Source: Actinomycetes bacterium
GTDB lineage: Bacteria; Actinomycetota; Acidimicrobiia; Acidimicrobiales; Acidimicrobiaceae
NCBI GenBank assembly: GCA_021785315.1
Contig: JAJYFX010000067.1
Location: 1 to 7,951 of the forward strand
DNA: 7,951 nucleotides
Direction: 5' to 3'
A program made the translations under genes and the position numbers. Below, in pieces: positions 1-6,493 of this stretch (positions within the stretch are counted from its first letter, which is position 1; each line of letters opens with the position of its first letter). Under the pieces are notes generated by a model. The model was given only the letters and a program-made list of their open reading frames with translations, was not told where the DNA came from and made no database searches.

Positions 1-581
1 CTTCTGAACCTTGGCATTGGTTCCTTTTCACTGGCATCCTAGCCCCAGCCTTTGCCCTGTTTTTAGTTGCAATAGCGGTATTGTCCTCACTTTTATGGAA
101 GAAACCGGTCGCCGCTCTTTTGACCACTGCGATCTCCTTTGGAGCCGTGGCGCTAGCAGTTACAAGCACCTATCCAACATTACTGAGCCCAAAGACAATC
201 ATTTCCGGCGCAGGGATCCCTCTGTCCTTGCCACAAGGGTCCCTTGGTGTAGGTGCAACGTCGGTAACCAAAAATGGAGTGAGGTTATCGAGCACGTACA
301 CCAATCAGGTACTGAGCACCTGCAATCAACAAGCAATGGGCAGGTTTAATGGAGTCCAGTCGAACCAAACGGGTGGTATTGCGGGAGTTTCTTCTCCCTC
401 AACGTTCAATCCGAGCACATATACGAGCTGCTTAGAATCGCACGACCTATACACACTCATAAGCTATCAGCCGCCATTCCGCTTCTGGGAGCTGCAGTGG
501 ATTTATGCCGGTGCCACCTTGGGTGCCACAGCTGTAATTGTTGCTTTATCGTTCATGTTCGTAAATAGGATTGACATCTAA
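1..581 (+). CDS. ABC-2-type transporter permease-like membrane protein (C-terminal part, 5' end outside window)
   Basis: The frame is open from the left edge (first full codon at position 3) to TAA at 579-581, giving 192 visible residues, so the true start lies outside the window. Three membrane segments can be seen at about residues 7-31, 35-56 and 166-187. Between the second and third is an extracytoplasmic loop of about 110 residues that is Ser/Thr/Asn-rich and has cysteines at 107 and 143. The end of the loop and the last helix carry 'YQPPFRFWELQWI', followed by a short basic tail. This matches the 'YQPa.RFW.fQ.iE' C-terminus that I know from actinobacterial ABC-2 permeases, which work with a separate ATPase to export or remodel envelope substrates. 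The partner ATPase would be expected to the left and is not visible. The substrate cannot be told. The family call rests on that motif and the topology. A TTG at 81 is an internal codon, not the start. Confidence 0.66.
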   Translation, partial: SEPWHWFLFTGILAPAFALFLVAIAVLSSLLWKKPVAALLTTAISFGAVALAVTSTYPTLLSPKTIISGAGIPLSLPQGSLGVGATSVTKNGVRLSSTYTNQVLSTCNQQAMGRFNGVQSNQTGGIAGVSSPSTFNPSTYTSCLESHDLYTLISYQPPFRFWELQWIYAGATLGATAVIVALSFMFVNRIDI

Positions 582-835
582 AACGATTTAATATCTTTGG
601 TATCTGTTGGCCCAGGCCACAGCGCCGACTAGCTCGCCGCCATCGTACTTGAAATCTTGCACTAAACCCTGGGGTTGGCAGGCTTGCAACCTCGCTGGTT
701 ACTGCGATTGGGAGTTAGAAAGGGTGATACCTCATCACATTTAGGAGCAACGCGCTGCGCGAATGCTCAGATCTCGGTAGATAGTTATGTTTGAGTAAGT
801 TCCAGATCTTTCAGATCCGGTAATTTCAATTCTGC
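582..835. other. Intergenic gap between convergent genes
   Basis: This stretch separates the permease gene from the convergent propeller lipoprotein gene. I see no convincing ORF, tRNA or classic terminator with a T-tract. The one local structure is an imperfect hairpin at 802-820: arms 802-809 and 813-820, one A/C mismatch, and a 3-nt TTC loop. It lies about 15 bases beyond the stop of the minus-strand gene and could act as a weak end-of-transcript structure. Confidence 0.4.
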
Positions 836-2050
836 TCAATTGATGCCTTCTATCGCCTTCCACGTGCGTCCACCATCAATCGTTCTCAGCAGGTAGGGAT
901 GATTTACACAGTTCTGTTTGAATCCGGTACATGAGGTTGTCGCTCCCAGAGACAGTGCATTTTTTGAATCAATAAGAGTCATGCTGCCTGGATTGGCGGC
1001 AAAACCAGTCGGGGTAACCCTCATCCAGGTGTTTCCCCCATCGGTTGACTCATACAGCAAGTTCTGGTTGAAAGGAGCCAGCCAGATGTTGTTACCTGAT
1101 ACGGCGATTACCGGAAGGGCGCTCGAACCAGAGGCAACTCCGATTGATGAATCAGCAGAATGATACGTCGCACCGCCATCCGTACTCACGTACAAAGCCA
1201 TTATTGATGAACCCAGCGATGATGGAGTGGCTTGCGCCTTGGTTAGAGCCAGTGGAAGGTAGATATTTTGGCCATCTGCCACTGGCGTTCCAATTTTAGT
1301 TTCTTGAAAGCGCTGGCTGTTGATATCCGGTCCTGACCAGGTCTGACCACCGTCAGAGCTGTAGTAGAGCTTCCTATCCTCGCCATCGTCCTGCGCTACT
1401 ACATCCTGGTTGTTGAGAAAGATGACAGTGCCTGACCCGAACGCGACGGACGTCGAAGGCAAAGGACGTTGTACGAACGTCGATCCAGACCGTACAAAAA
1501 GGTTAGAGCTGACTCCCACATTGGCGCCGCCGCGTTCAAGGAGCACCGAGGTGGGACCAGGGCCTACGGAGATCACCCCACGTGGTGGTGGCTGTGTGGC
1601 TTCAAAACTAGGCCAGGAAGGACTAAGTGCCACTTTGGTCCAAGATGACCGAGAGTTTTTTTTGCCCCAAACATCTAAGCCGGTAGCTGTTCCGTTTGAG
1701 GCTGTGAGCCAGACCTCGCCGCTTGGCGTAATTGCAATATCTGATATTGAAGTTGCAGCAGGCAGAGCGACGGAAGTCCAGTTGGTACCTCCATCGGAGG
1801 ACATATCGATGCTTGATTGCTTGAGCTCCCACACCGTAGAGCCGTCAAAGCCCTGTGCTTCTGCTGCACCACCTGCAGATCCAGACACGGACGATCCGAA
1901 GTTATGTGTCGGCGAAGTTCCAGGTGCCTGGATCGAACTCGATGAGCGAGCCCCTGATCGATCCGAACCTTGCGCCTGAGCGGCACCGCAGGCCGTCAGC
2001 CCAAACAGAGCCATCCCTGAGAGAGCGACGATGCTTGTACGACGCAACAT
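836..2050 (-). CDS. Asp-box (BNR-repeat) beta-propeller lipoprotein
   Basis: This 404-residue exported lipoprotein starts at the ATG at 2050, chosen because GAGGAA (2058-2063) lies 7 nt upstream. An in-frame ATG ten codons further up (2080) has no such site. A basic n-region and hydrophobic core end in the lipobox LTAC (18-21), so Cys21 would be lipidated. Residues 22-75 form a Ser/Gly/Ala-rich linker. The rest carries Asp-box motifs of the form S/T-x-D-G-G-x-T-W at about 84-91, 231-238, 289-296, 335-342 and 390-397, with a degenerate copy near 128-141. Asp boxes mark the blade turns of sialidase- and YCF48-like propellers. No sialidase FRIP motif or catalytic residues are evident, so binding or scaffolding is more likely than glycosidase activity. 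Two cysteines (374 and 381) near the end could form a disulfide. The gene appears monocistronic and diverges from the next lipoprotein gene. Confidence 0.85.
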   Translation of the reverse strand: MLRRTSIVALSGMALFGLTACGAAQAQGSDRSGARSSSSIQAPGTSPTHNFGSSVSGSAGGAAEAQGFDGSTVWELKQSSIDMSSDGGTNWTSVALPAATSISDIAITPSGEVWLTASNGTATGLDVWGKKNSRSSWTKVALSPSWPSFEATQPPPRGVISVGPGPTSVLLERGGANVGVSSNLFVRSGSTFVQRPLPSTSVAFGSGTVIFLNNQDVVAQDDGEDRKLYYSSDGGQTWSGPDINSQRFQETKIGTPVADGQNIYLPLALTKAQATPSSLGSSIMALYVSTDGGATYHSADSSIGVASGSSALPVIAVSGNNIWLAPFNQNLLYESTDGGNTWMRVTPTGFAANPGSMTLIDSKNALSLGATTSCTGFKQNCVNHPYLLRTIDGGRTWKAIEGIN

Positions 2051-2375
2051 GTTCATATTCCTCGCGAGTCGGCCAAACACATTGTAGGCATTTAAAAGAT
2101 AACCATTTGAAAAGCCGCAATTGGCCGATTGGTAAAAAGCCTATTCTTGTTGGATCGAGACCAATGGGTGCTGGTTCTCGCCAGGATATTTTGTGGTTGA
2201 TGCCATAAAAGAGGCTGCGGATCCAGCGCGTGGAGAACTCAGTCCGATAGATTCATTCGGTCAAGTCAGTCTCTCTTGTGGCCTGAAGCCTGTAGCGTAA
2301 TCTCCCATAACGTGACGGAGAAAGCTTAGGAAATCATTGCAAATCGGGTCTTGCCTACGCCGCGAAAGGTATTCA
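2051..2375. promoter_or_regulatory. Divergent intergenic region between two lipoprotein genes
   Basis: About 325 bases separate the start codons of the two divergent lipoprotein genes and must hold promoters for both. The minus gene has a clear ribosome site at 2058-2063 (GAGGAA on the minus strand). The plus gene has GAAAGG at 2364-2369. A weak sigma70-like pair for the plus gene could be TTGTGG (2276-2281) and TAATCT (2298-2303) with a 16-nt spacer. It matches consensus in only about half its positions and should be treated as tentative. I see no operator palindrome or RNA gene. Confidence 0.4.
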
Positions 2376-3320
2376 ATGCGCGAAAGCAAATTAGCAGTGC
2401 TGCTTCTTGGAGCGGCGGTCGCCCTTGCCGGCTGTGGAACGACTGCAGCTCAGGTAAAGCAAAGCCCAAATATTGTAGCGGCTAACGTGGCTGGACTAGT
2501 CCCTTGGATCGATAGGCCGTCTCAGGTGCCTCCATTCTCTTCGCCAATTCCAGCTGCGATACCCCAAACAAATGCGCCTCCCTGTAAAGCCGCAGAGCTA
2601 GCGTTTGTGAATTCTGGTCCTTCGCAACTTACCGGTGATCACGGTATTATTCTTGAACTGCGCAATATAGGGTCTGCCTCCTGTCTTTTGTCAGGAACGC
2701 CCAAGGTTGTCGCAGAGGGAACCGGACTGCCTAACATAACTGCTACGAACCGACCGATGATCTTCTTTGGACAGGAAGCAGATACACCGCCAGGGGAGGT
2801 AGTGTTCCTATTCATCGGTGTTTCAGCCGCCTGTGCAACGACAGGTCAAAGCTCCCCAATTTACAATACCTTGGATATCTATTACCCCTTGGGCGGGGAA
2901 CTGGTGGTCCACGGCCTAAGTCTTGACAATTATTGCGGTATGGCAACCACGCCATTTTATTCCGTGAAGCCTGGGCCGCAATATCCGAACCCGCCAACTG
3001 CGAATCTGGTTCCTATCCTGAAACTCCCTGCGATGGTCAAGGCGGGCTCCACTCTGACTTACGAGGTGGACGTCTCCAATCCACTTGACAAGCCGGTTGA
3101 GCTGTCACCTTGCCCCATCTACATGGAGTATTCAAGCTTTAGAATCAGTTTTCTTTATCATCTCAACTGCAGCTCAGTTCATTCAATAGCGCCACATGGC
3201 GAGGTGCGATACCAAATGAAGATGGCCATTCCCGCCGGCGCTCCTCTTGGCGAGGCGTCGATCCACTGGGTATTTTTTGGACCAGGCAATGTGGGAAACG
3301 GACAACTAAAGATTCAGTGA
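2376..3320 (+). CDS. DUF4232-like lipoprotein with second beta-sandwich-like domain
   Basis: This 314-residue lipoprotein starts at ATG 2376, chosen because GAAAGG lies 6 nt upstream; the frame is open to a TTG at 2337, but the extra residues fit no signal peptide. The signal peptide ends in the lipobox LAGC (17-20), with Cys20 lipidated. Residues 21-66 are a Pro-rich linker. About 68-200 resembles DUF4232, a secreted actinobacterial domain: Cys70, then 'LELRNIGSASCLLSGTP' (93-109) in the usual 'l.N.g..tC.l.G.P' pattern, then Cys153 and Cys187. About 212-314 is a second domain with 'VKAGSTLTYEVDVSNP' (221-236) and cysteines 246 and 265, of the kind that follows DUF4232 in many actinobacterial proteins. 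Six non-lipid cysteines suggest three disulfides. The function is unknown; an extracellular, membrane-tethered structural or ligand-binding role is inferred. Confidence 0.85.
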   Translation: MRESKLAVLLLGAAVALAGCGTTAAQVKQSPNIVAANVAGLVPWIDRPSQVPPFSSPIPAAIPQTNAPPCKAAELAFVNSGPSQLTGDHGIILELRNIGSASCLLSGTPKVVAEGTGLPNITATNRPMIFFGQEADTPPGEVVFLFIGVSAACATTGQSSPIYNTLDIYYPLGGELVVHGLSLDNYCGMATTPFYSVKPGPQYPNPPTANLVPILKLPAMVKAGSTLTYEVDVSNPLDKPVELSPCPIYMEYSSFRISFLYHLNCSSVHSIAPHGEVRYQMKMAIPAGAPLGEASIHWVFFGPGNVGNGQLKIQ

Positions 3321-3650
3321 ACGATCATTCATCGGTAGCGATCGTCACACAATAATGAACTGCACCAAGGGGCCTGAAGGATTCCAACTGCAACTTCTGC
3401 TGAATCTGACACGCTGCACGGTACACCGCTAAGAACGACAGCTATAGGTCAAGTTCTGGTCCAATCCATGCAAGGAACGCCGAGTACACTTCGATTGGCC
3501 AGGCGATGTATTATTCTGCACAGAAACTTCGCGACCATGACCAACCAATCGCGCCATGGCATCGTAGAAGAGCTTTGATCCTCAAATCAATCAGATCCCG
3601 GAGCTACCATATACTTTGGCACCAGGACAAGGGCATATGCCGTTGTACTC
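3321..3650. other. Non-coding gap, possibly with eroded coding sequence
   Basis: No ORF here has both a credible start and protein-like composition. Just after the preceding stop, GTG-A-ACGATC (3317-3326) can pair with GATCGTCAC (3340-3348), giving a 9-bp stem with one bulged A and a 13-nt loop but no T-tract, so it is only a weak terminator candidate. Two short open plus-strand stretches (about 3381-3569 and 3571-3744), in different frames, read as somewhat protein-like. They lack starts and are separated by stops, which would fit a decayed gene. I cannot name a family. Confidence 0.35.
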
Positions 3651-4259
3651 CTACCACGAGTTCGGTTTTTCATTACGGTTGGTTGGGAGGCCTATGGTAC
3701 TGGCGGGCTTGTGGGTTGGGTCAACTTCCTCGAAATGTCGCATAACCAGGTGAAGAAAGCCCCATAGCAATTCCCAATGTATGCCAGAAACTCGGTGATT
3801 GCTCGACCCACCGGATTGCCGAACACCTCTGACCAACGTGCACCCACTCATGTCAACCAGCACCTCCGGGAATGCCCGGTCACCAGCAGAGAATGCCAGA
3901 TGGTAAGTTATCGCGCGGCCCGCAGGGCAACTGATGGTACCATGAGTTGGCATTTTCGGCAGTACACAAAGGGCTCTAGCCACATTTCTTACCGACGTGG
4001 CATTTGAGACAACGACATTGGGGGGAAACGAAAAGCGCAGGTTGGTCTGAGGGAACATGCTTCGACTGATCGTCAGATGGTCCAAACTGGCAATAGAACT
4101 GCAAAGTGATGGATCAGACGTCGACGATCCTTGCGATGAGGTCTGGGTACCTGCTGTTTGCGAACTGCCGCAGGCAGCCAGAAGCAAAGACCCGATGAGC
4201 ACAGCGATAATGGGCCCAGCTTTGCAATGATTTTTTAGAGACTTCAGAAATGTAAGCAC
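3651..4259 (-). CDS. Small actinobacterial lipoprotein, CP..Y.L.F-type, unknown function
   Basis: The best start is GTG at 4259, giving 202 residues with a signal peptide (hydrophobic about 16-27) and lipobox LAAC (27-30). The frame is open further upstream, but that part overlaps a better gene and reads as a shadow. After a Ser/Thr/Gln-rich linker to about residue 50 comes a domain with cysteines 53, 98, 111 and 140. It contains 'ALCVLP', 'CPAGRAITYHLAFSAG' and 'PEVLVDMSGC'. This resembles a family of secreted actinobacterial proteins of unknown function with the pattern 'alC.lP...CP...g..Y.L.F..g...f..v.v...GC'. Residues about 157-170 (HRVSGIHWELLWGF) correspond to the usual ending 'R....FW..L'. 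The last 30 residues are an unassigned tail. There is no Shine-Dalgarno before the GTG. The upstream gene ends only 5 nt away, so coupled translation is likely. Confidence 0.7.
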   Translation of the reverse strand: MLTFLKSLKNHCKAGPIIAVLIGSLLLAACGSSQTAGTQTSSQGSSTSDPSLCSSIASLDHLTISRSMFPQTNLRFSFPPNVVVSNATSVRNVARALCVLPKMPTHGTISCPAGRAITYHLAFSAGDRAFPEVLVDMSGCTLVRGVRQSGGSSNHRVSGIHWELLWGFLHLVMRHFEEVDPTHKPASTIGLPTNRNEKPNSW

Positions 4260-4264
4260 GGTTA

Positions 4265-4525
4265 TTAGCTGATCTGGACGGTATCTGAGAAGGGTAACTT
4301 CAATAGCAGTGTCACCAAGGATACAACAAAAGCCAAGCCTATCTCTTCCACAAAACACCAATTTACGTGGAGAAATAGAATTGGATACCATCGATTCGAC
4401 GGTCGCCGTTTGGGCGCTAGATGTCGTGAACCCACTGTCACTGCAATTATGGCTGTAATCCCGATAAGACAAACGGCGAATCTTGCCGCGGTGAGCTTTC
4501 TCTTTGAGAGTCTAAAGCATCCCAT
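4265..4525 (-). CDS. Small two-helix membrane protein of unknown function
   Basis: This 86-residue protein starts at ATG 4525, supported by a strong AGGTGA (4531-4536) with 5-nt spacing. A GTG three codons upstream overlaps that site and is less likely. The first hydrophobic segment is at about 17-32, preceded by a basic stretch 'RLSKRKLTAAR'. The second is at about 57-77. Between them lies a basic, Arg/Pro-containing loop (SRHLAPKRRPSNRW). By the positive-inside rule the N-terminus is probably cytoplasmic. The gene ends in tandem stops TAATAA (4262-4267), and the GTG of the lipoprotein gene follows 2 nt later. I do not recognise the family. Support comes from the ribosome site, the hydrophobic pattern and the tight junction, against a competing longer frame on the same strand that has soluble, composition-poor sequence here. 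Confidence 0.55.
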   Translation of the reverse strand: MGCFRLSKRKLTAARFAVCLIGITAIIAVTVGSRHLAPKRRPSNRWYPILFLHVNWCFVEEIGLAFVVSLVTLLLKLPFSDTVQIS

Positions 4526-4742
4526 GTAGATCACCTATCCATCCCACCATCTGTCTCTCTAACTTGGCTCGCGAGATTGGGCCTTGGTGATGTTTTGATC
4601 GGTGCTCTTCTACCAGCCCCTTTTCGGGTTCTGACAGTATTGGGTTTCGTCTCAATATTGGAGTAGAGCCCAATGTCTTGTCTCCGATCAACCTTAGAGT
4701 GGGCGAAGCAGGCTAGCCTAGCGTGAACTTAACTAGAACTGC

Positions 4743-5291
4743 ATGGGGAACAGTTTCGCTATGAGATCTTTCAGGAAACCGATCACCGTCGTTGTCGTGA
4801 TGCTTCCATTGGTACTTGCGAGCTGTTCGTCGAATTCGGCAAGCTCCTCACCTACAACAACCACGTCGGTTACGACAACGACTCTGAGTCCAGCCGAGAC
4901 GACCACTACATCAAAGTCTGGTCTCGTGCCAGCAATGTATGCTCCCGACCCCAAGGTCACGGTTACCCCTTCGCGTAACCTCAAAGATGGCCAGAAAGTC
5001 GTCGTCTCCGTCACCGGCTTTGACTCGGGTGGGAAGTTCTTTATTTCTGAGTGCGCAAGCGCATCTGATGCGAACAGCGCAGGGTGCGGTCCGGGGTTGC
5101 CAGCTCAGCCATTCGGAGTAATCAACAATACCCAGGGCGTTGGTAGCTACCCGTTTGGCGTCAGCACAACGGCCGCCGCAAAACCAAACGGCACAGCGAC
5201 TGTGCAGTGCACCAACCAGTGCGTGATCGTGGCCACTGTCGGGATTGGCTATGGATTCGCATATGCGCCGATTGAATTTGGAAATGAGTAG
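4743..5291 (+). CDS. Membrane-anchored neocarzinostatin-fold lipoprotein
   Basis: This 182-residue protein (from ATG 4743) has a signal peptide and lipobox LASC (25-28). A second ATG at 4761 gives a tidier 22-residue signal sequence ending at the lipid Cys and is an alternative start; neither has a strong ribosome site. Residues 29-60 are a Ser/Thr-rich linker with repeated TTTT runs. The domain at about 70-178 matches the neocarzinostatin family: 'KVTVTPSRNLKDGQKVVVSV' (71-90), 'TGF' and 'ISECAS', then four cysteines at 104, 115, 156 and 160. Neocarzinostatin has two disulfides with nearly the same spacing (37-47 and 88-93), so C104-C115 and C156-C160 are the expected pairs. Classic members are secreted apoproteins that carry enediyne chromophores. 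No enediyne genes are near, so chromophore binding cannot be assumed; many actinobacterial homologues have no known ligand. It is convergent with the next lipoprotein gene. Confidence 0.85.
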   Translation: MGNSFAMRSFRKPITVVVVMLPLVLASCSSNSASSSPTTTTSVTTTTLSPAETTTTSKSGLVPAMYAPDPKVTVTPSRNLKDGQKVVVSVTGFDSGGKFFISECASASDANSAGCGPGLPAQPFGVINNTQGVGSYPFGVSTTAAAKPNGTATVQCTNQCVIVATVGIGYGFAYAPIEFGNE

Positions 5292-5306
5292 GGGGTGACC
5301 CCCTAC
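5288..5306. terminator. Hairpin between convergent genes containing both stop codons
   Basis: GTAGGGGG (5288-5295) and CCCCCTAC (5299-5306) form a perfect 8-bp stem with a 3-nt TGA loop. The TAG stop of the plus gene (5289-5291) sits in the left arm and the TAG of the minus gene (5303-5305, read from the other strand) sits in the right arm. As it is palindromic it can form in both transcripts. There is no T-tract on either side, so it is not a textbook intrinsic terminator, although T-poor terminators are known in Actinobacteria. Confidence 0.6.
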
Positions 5307-6001
5307 GGCGATACCGCCGGACATCCTACGGAGCCGGAGGTGATATCTGCTATCTGGGGGATTGTCGGCGGCTGATTGACTTCAGCCGACAGGTAGCCGG
5401 CAAGCGTGCCGCTTGATGTCTTGACAAACCAGCTTCCGCCTTGTGCCGCAGAAGTGGTGAGTGCTAATCCGTATAGCTGTTGGGCCTGAGCTAAAGTGTC
5501 GCCGATTTTGAGCCCTTTGGTAGTTTTGACGTTCAAGACCTCATTGTTCTTGCCGTTGGCTGATCCCGTGTTTGCTGCTCCCGTAGCGTAACCCACGAAG
5601 GTTCCATGATCGAAATAAATCACGATGCCGGGAAACTGAAGATAGGCATCAACGGTGCAGTTTGTCGTCGGTGTTGGCTCTGCAGTCATTGGTGGCCCAA
5701 GGACTTTCTCAAGATCTGTAATTGCGGCAGCTTCCGACTGGCCGAAAACGGCATTGCCAAAGCCGTTGCCACGCAAGATGACCGGGCCTGATATTGCTGG
5801 AGACTGCACTATGTCCGGTTGGGCTGGAATCGATTCGGTTATCGTTGGAGGCGTAACGACAGAGGTTGTTGTCGATGATGACCGGATCGTTGAAGTTGTA
5901 GTAGAATCCGTAATTGATCTGGCCGAACTCGTCGAGCCGCATGCGGCAAGCGTTGCTGCCGCCGCAATGAATATGCCTGCGGTACCCATTGCTCTACTCA
6001 T
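5303..6001 (-). CDS. Lipoprotein with FG-x-x-x-FG domain, unknown function
   Basis: This 232-residue lipoprotein starts at ATG 6001 (alternative ATG 5989). The frame is open to a TTG at 6046, but those extra residues do not suit a signal peptide. The hydrophobic signal ends in lipobox LAAC (18-21). Residues 22-70 form a Ser/Thr/Pro linker rich in TTT and SSS runs, like that of its convergent neighbour. The folded part begins near 'LRGNGFGNAVFG' (76-87), followed by 'AITDLEKVLGPP' (93-104), Cys115, a 'YFDHGTFVGY' strand (129-138), 'TTKGLKIGDTLAQAQQLYG' (160-178) and a C-terminal Cys227. The 'gfG.v.FG......L...LG.P' and 'gl.iGdt.a..q..YG' signatures recur in secreted Acidimicrobiia proteins that I know only as hypothetical. 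I infer an extracytoplasmic alpha/beta domain with a C115-C227 disulfide. The biochemical role is unknown. Confidence 0.8.
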   Translation of the reverse strand: MSRAMGTAGIFIAAAATLAACGSTSSARSITDSTTTSTIRSSSTTTSVVTPPTITESIPAQPDIVQSPAISGPVILRGNGFGNAVFGQSEAAAITDLEKVLGPPMTAEPTPTTNCTVDAYLQFPGIVIYFDHGTFVGYATGAANTGSANGKNNEVLNVKTTKGLKIGDTLAQAQQLYGLALTTSAAQGGSWFVKTSSGTLAGYLSAEVNQPPTIPQIADITSGSVGCPAVSP

Positions 6002-6362
6002 TGCTTGCTTGGCACCCCCGCAGCGCTCCGACTCTTTGTAATACAACCCTAGCCCTTGGCCGGGAGCGGATTTGGTCTTTTGACTGTCAAGAAAACGGAC
6101 ATTCGCGCGGGGCGGGCAGGGGTGTGGCGGAGCGGCTGGGAAACCTTCAGTTCAAAAGTTCCAAAAATCTGAACAAAAATCTCTAAAACCTCCTCCACTA
6201 ACCCTTAGTGAAACCCCCACCAGCTCGTATGCAACTCTCTCATCCACAACCCCCAAAAAACAACAACAAAAGCACGGGCACGGTGATTCTCTGGAATAGT
6301 CCAAAAGGTACACGGTCTTAAGCACCTCCAACGATCTTTGTTTGCGGGTCACGCCTAATCAC

Positions 6363-6417
6363 TCGACTGTTCCAATCTCATCGTCTCGAGTGGGGTTGCT
6401 GAGATTGGAACAGTCGA
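6363..6417. repeat. 18-bp perfect inverted repeat with 19-nt spacer
   Basis: The left arm TCGACTGTTCCAATCTCA (6363-6380) is the exact reverse complement of the right arm (6400-6417). The 19-nt spacer (6381-6399) contains CTCGAG. Such arms suit two facing insertion-sequence ends, a recombinase or replication-protein site, or a strong RNA hairpin. No transposase gene lies between or beside the arms. I do not recognise the ends as those of a particular IS family. Confidence 0.8.
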
Positions 6418-6441
6418 AATTGTTAGGCAGCCCCACTTTTT
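6389..6441 (+). repeat. Second, interlocking inverted repeat followed by a T-run
   Basis: AGTGGGGTTGC (6389-6399), in the spacer of the 18-bp repeat, pairs with GCAGCCCCACT (6427-6437): 11 bp with one G-T wobble. T5 (6437-6441) follows directly. Read on the plus strand this is terminator-like. Because one arm is inside the loop of the larger hairpin, the two stems together have H-type pseudoknot topology or would compete. No upstream plus-strand gene needs a terminator here, so function is uncertain. Confidence 0.45.
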
Positions 6442-6493
6442 CTCGAGTTCATGAAAGAACGTCTGCTGGTAGTCGCGCGTTATTATGTTTGGG

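Larger units (their letters stand above)
6002..6493. other. Gene-poor junction region with base-composition switches and repeats
   Basis: Nearly 500 bases without a credible gene. A G-rich patch lies at 6107-6140. At 6181-6270 the plus strand has only five G in 90 bases and is rich in A and C. A small perfect hairpin CACTAA-CCC-TTAGTG lies at 6196-6210. A minus-strand frame (6152-6352) has a Cys/Phe-rich, unprotein-like translation and no ribosome site, so I do not call it. The right part holds the inverted and direct repeats listed separately. No tRNA or promoter could be supported. Confidence 0.5.

Noticed and set aside
1410..1979. 189-codon plus-strand frame inside the propeller lipoprotein gene
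   Set aside because: The opposite strand has a signal peptide, a lipobox and five Asp boxes; this frame has no start signal or domain.
3506..4007. Two plus-strand frames (3506-3745 and 3777-4007)
   Set aside because: The compositions are Arg/His/Trp-rich with no ribosome site. The second is antisense to the lipoprotein domain with conserved cysteines.
4260..4472. N-terminal extension of the lipoprotein frame up to 4472
   Set aside because: A lipobox must be close to the start. The extension would bury the signal peptide about 100 residues in, and it overlaps the small membrane protein, which has a good ribosome site.
6120..6165. Possible tRNA-Ser/Leu 5' fragment (GTGTGGCGGAGCGGCTG) acting as an attachment site
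   Set aside because: The D-arm-like piece is not followed by an anticodon arm, variable arm or a proper T-loop, and no acceptor stem pairs.
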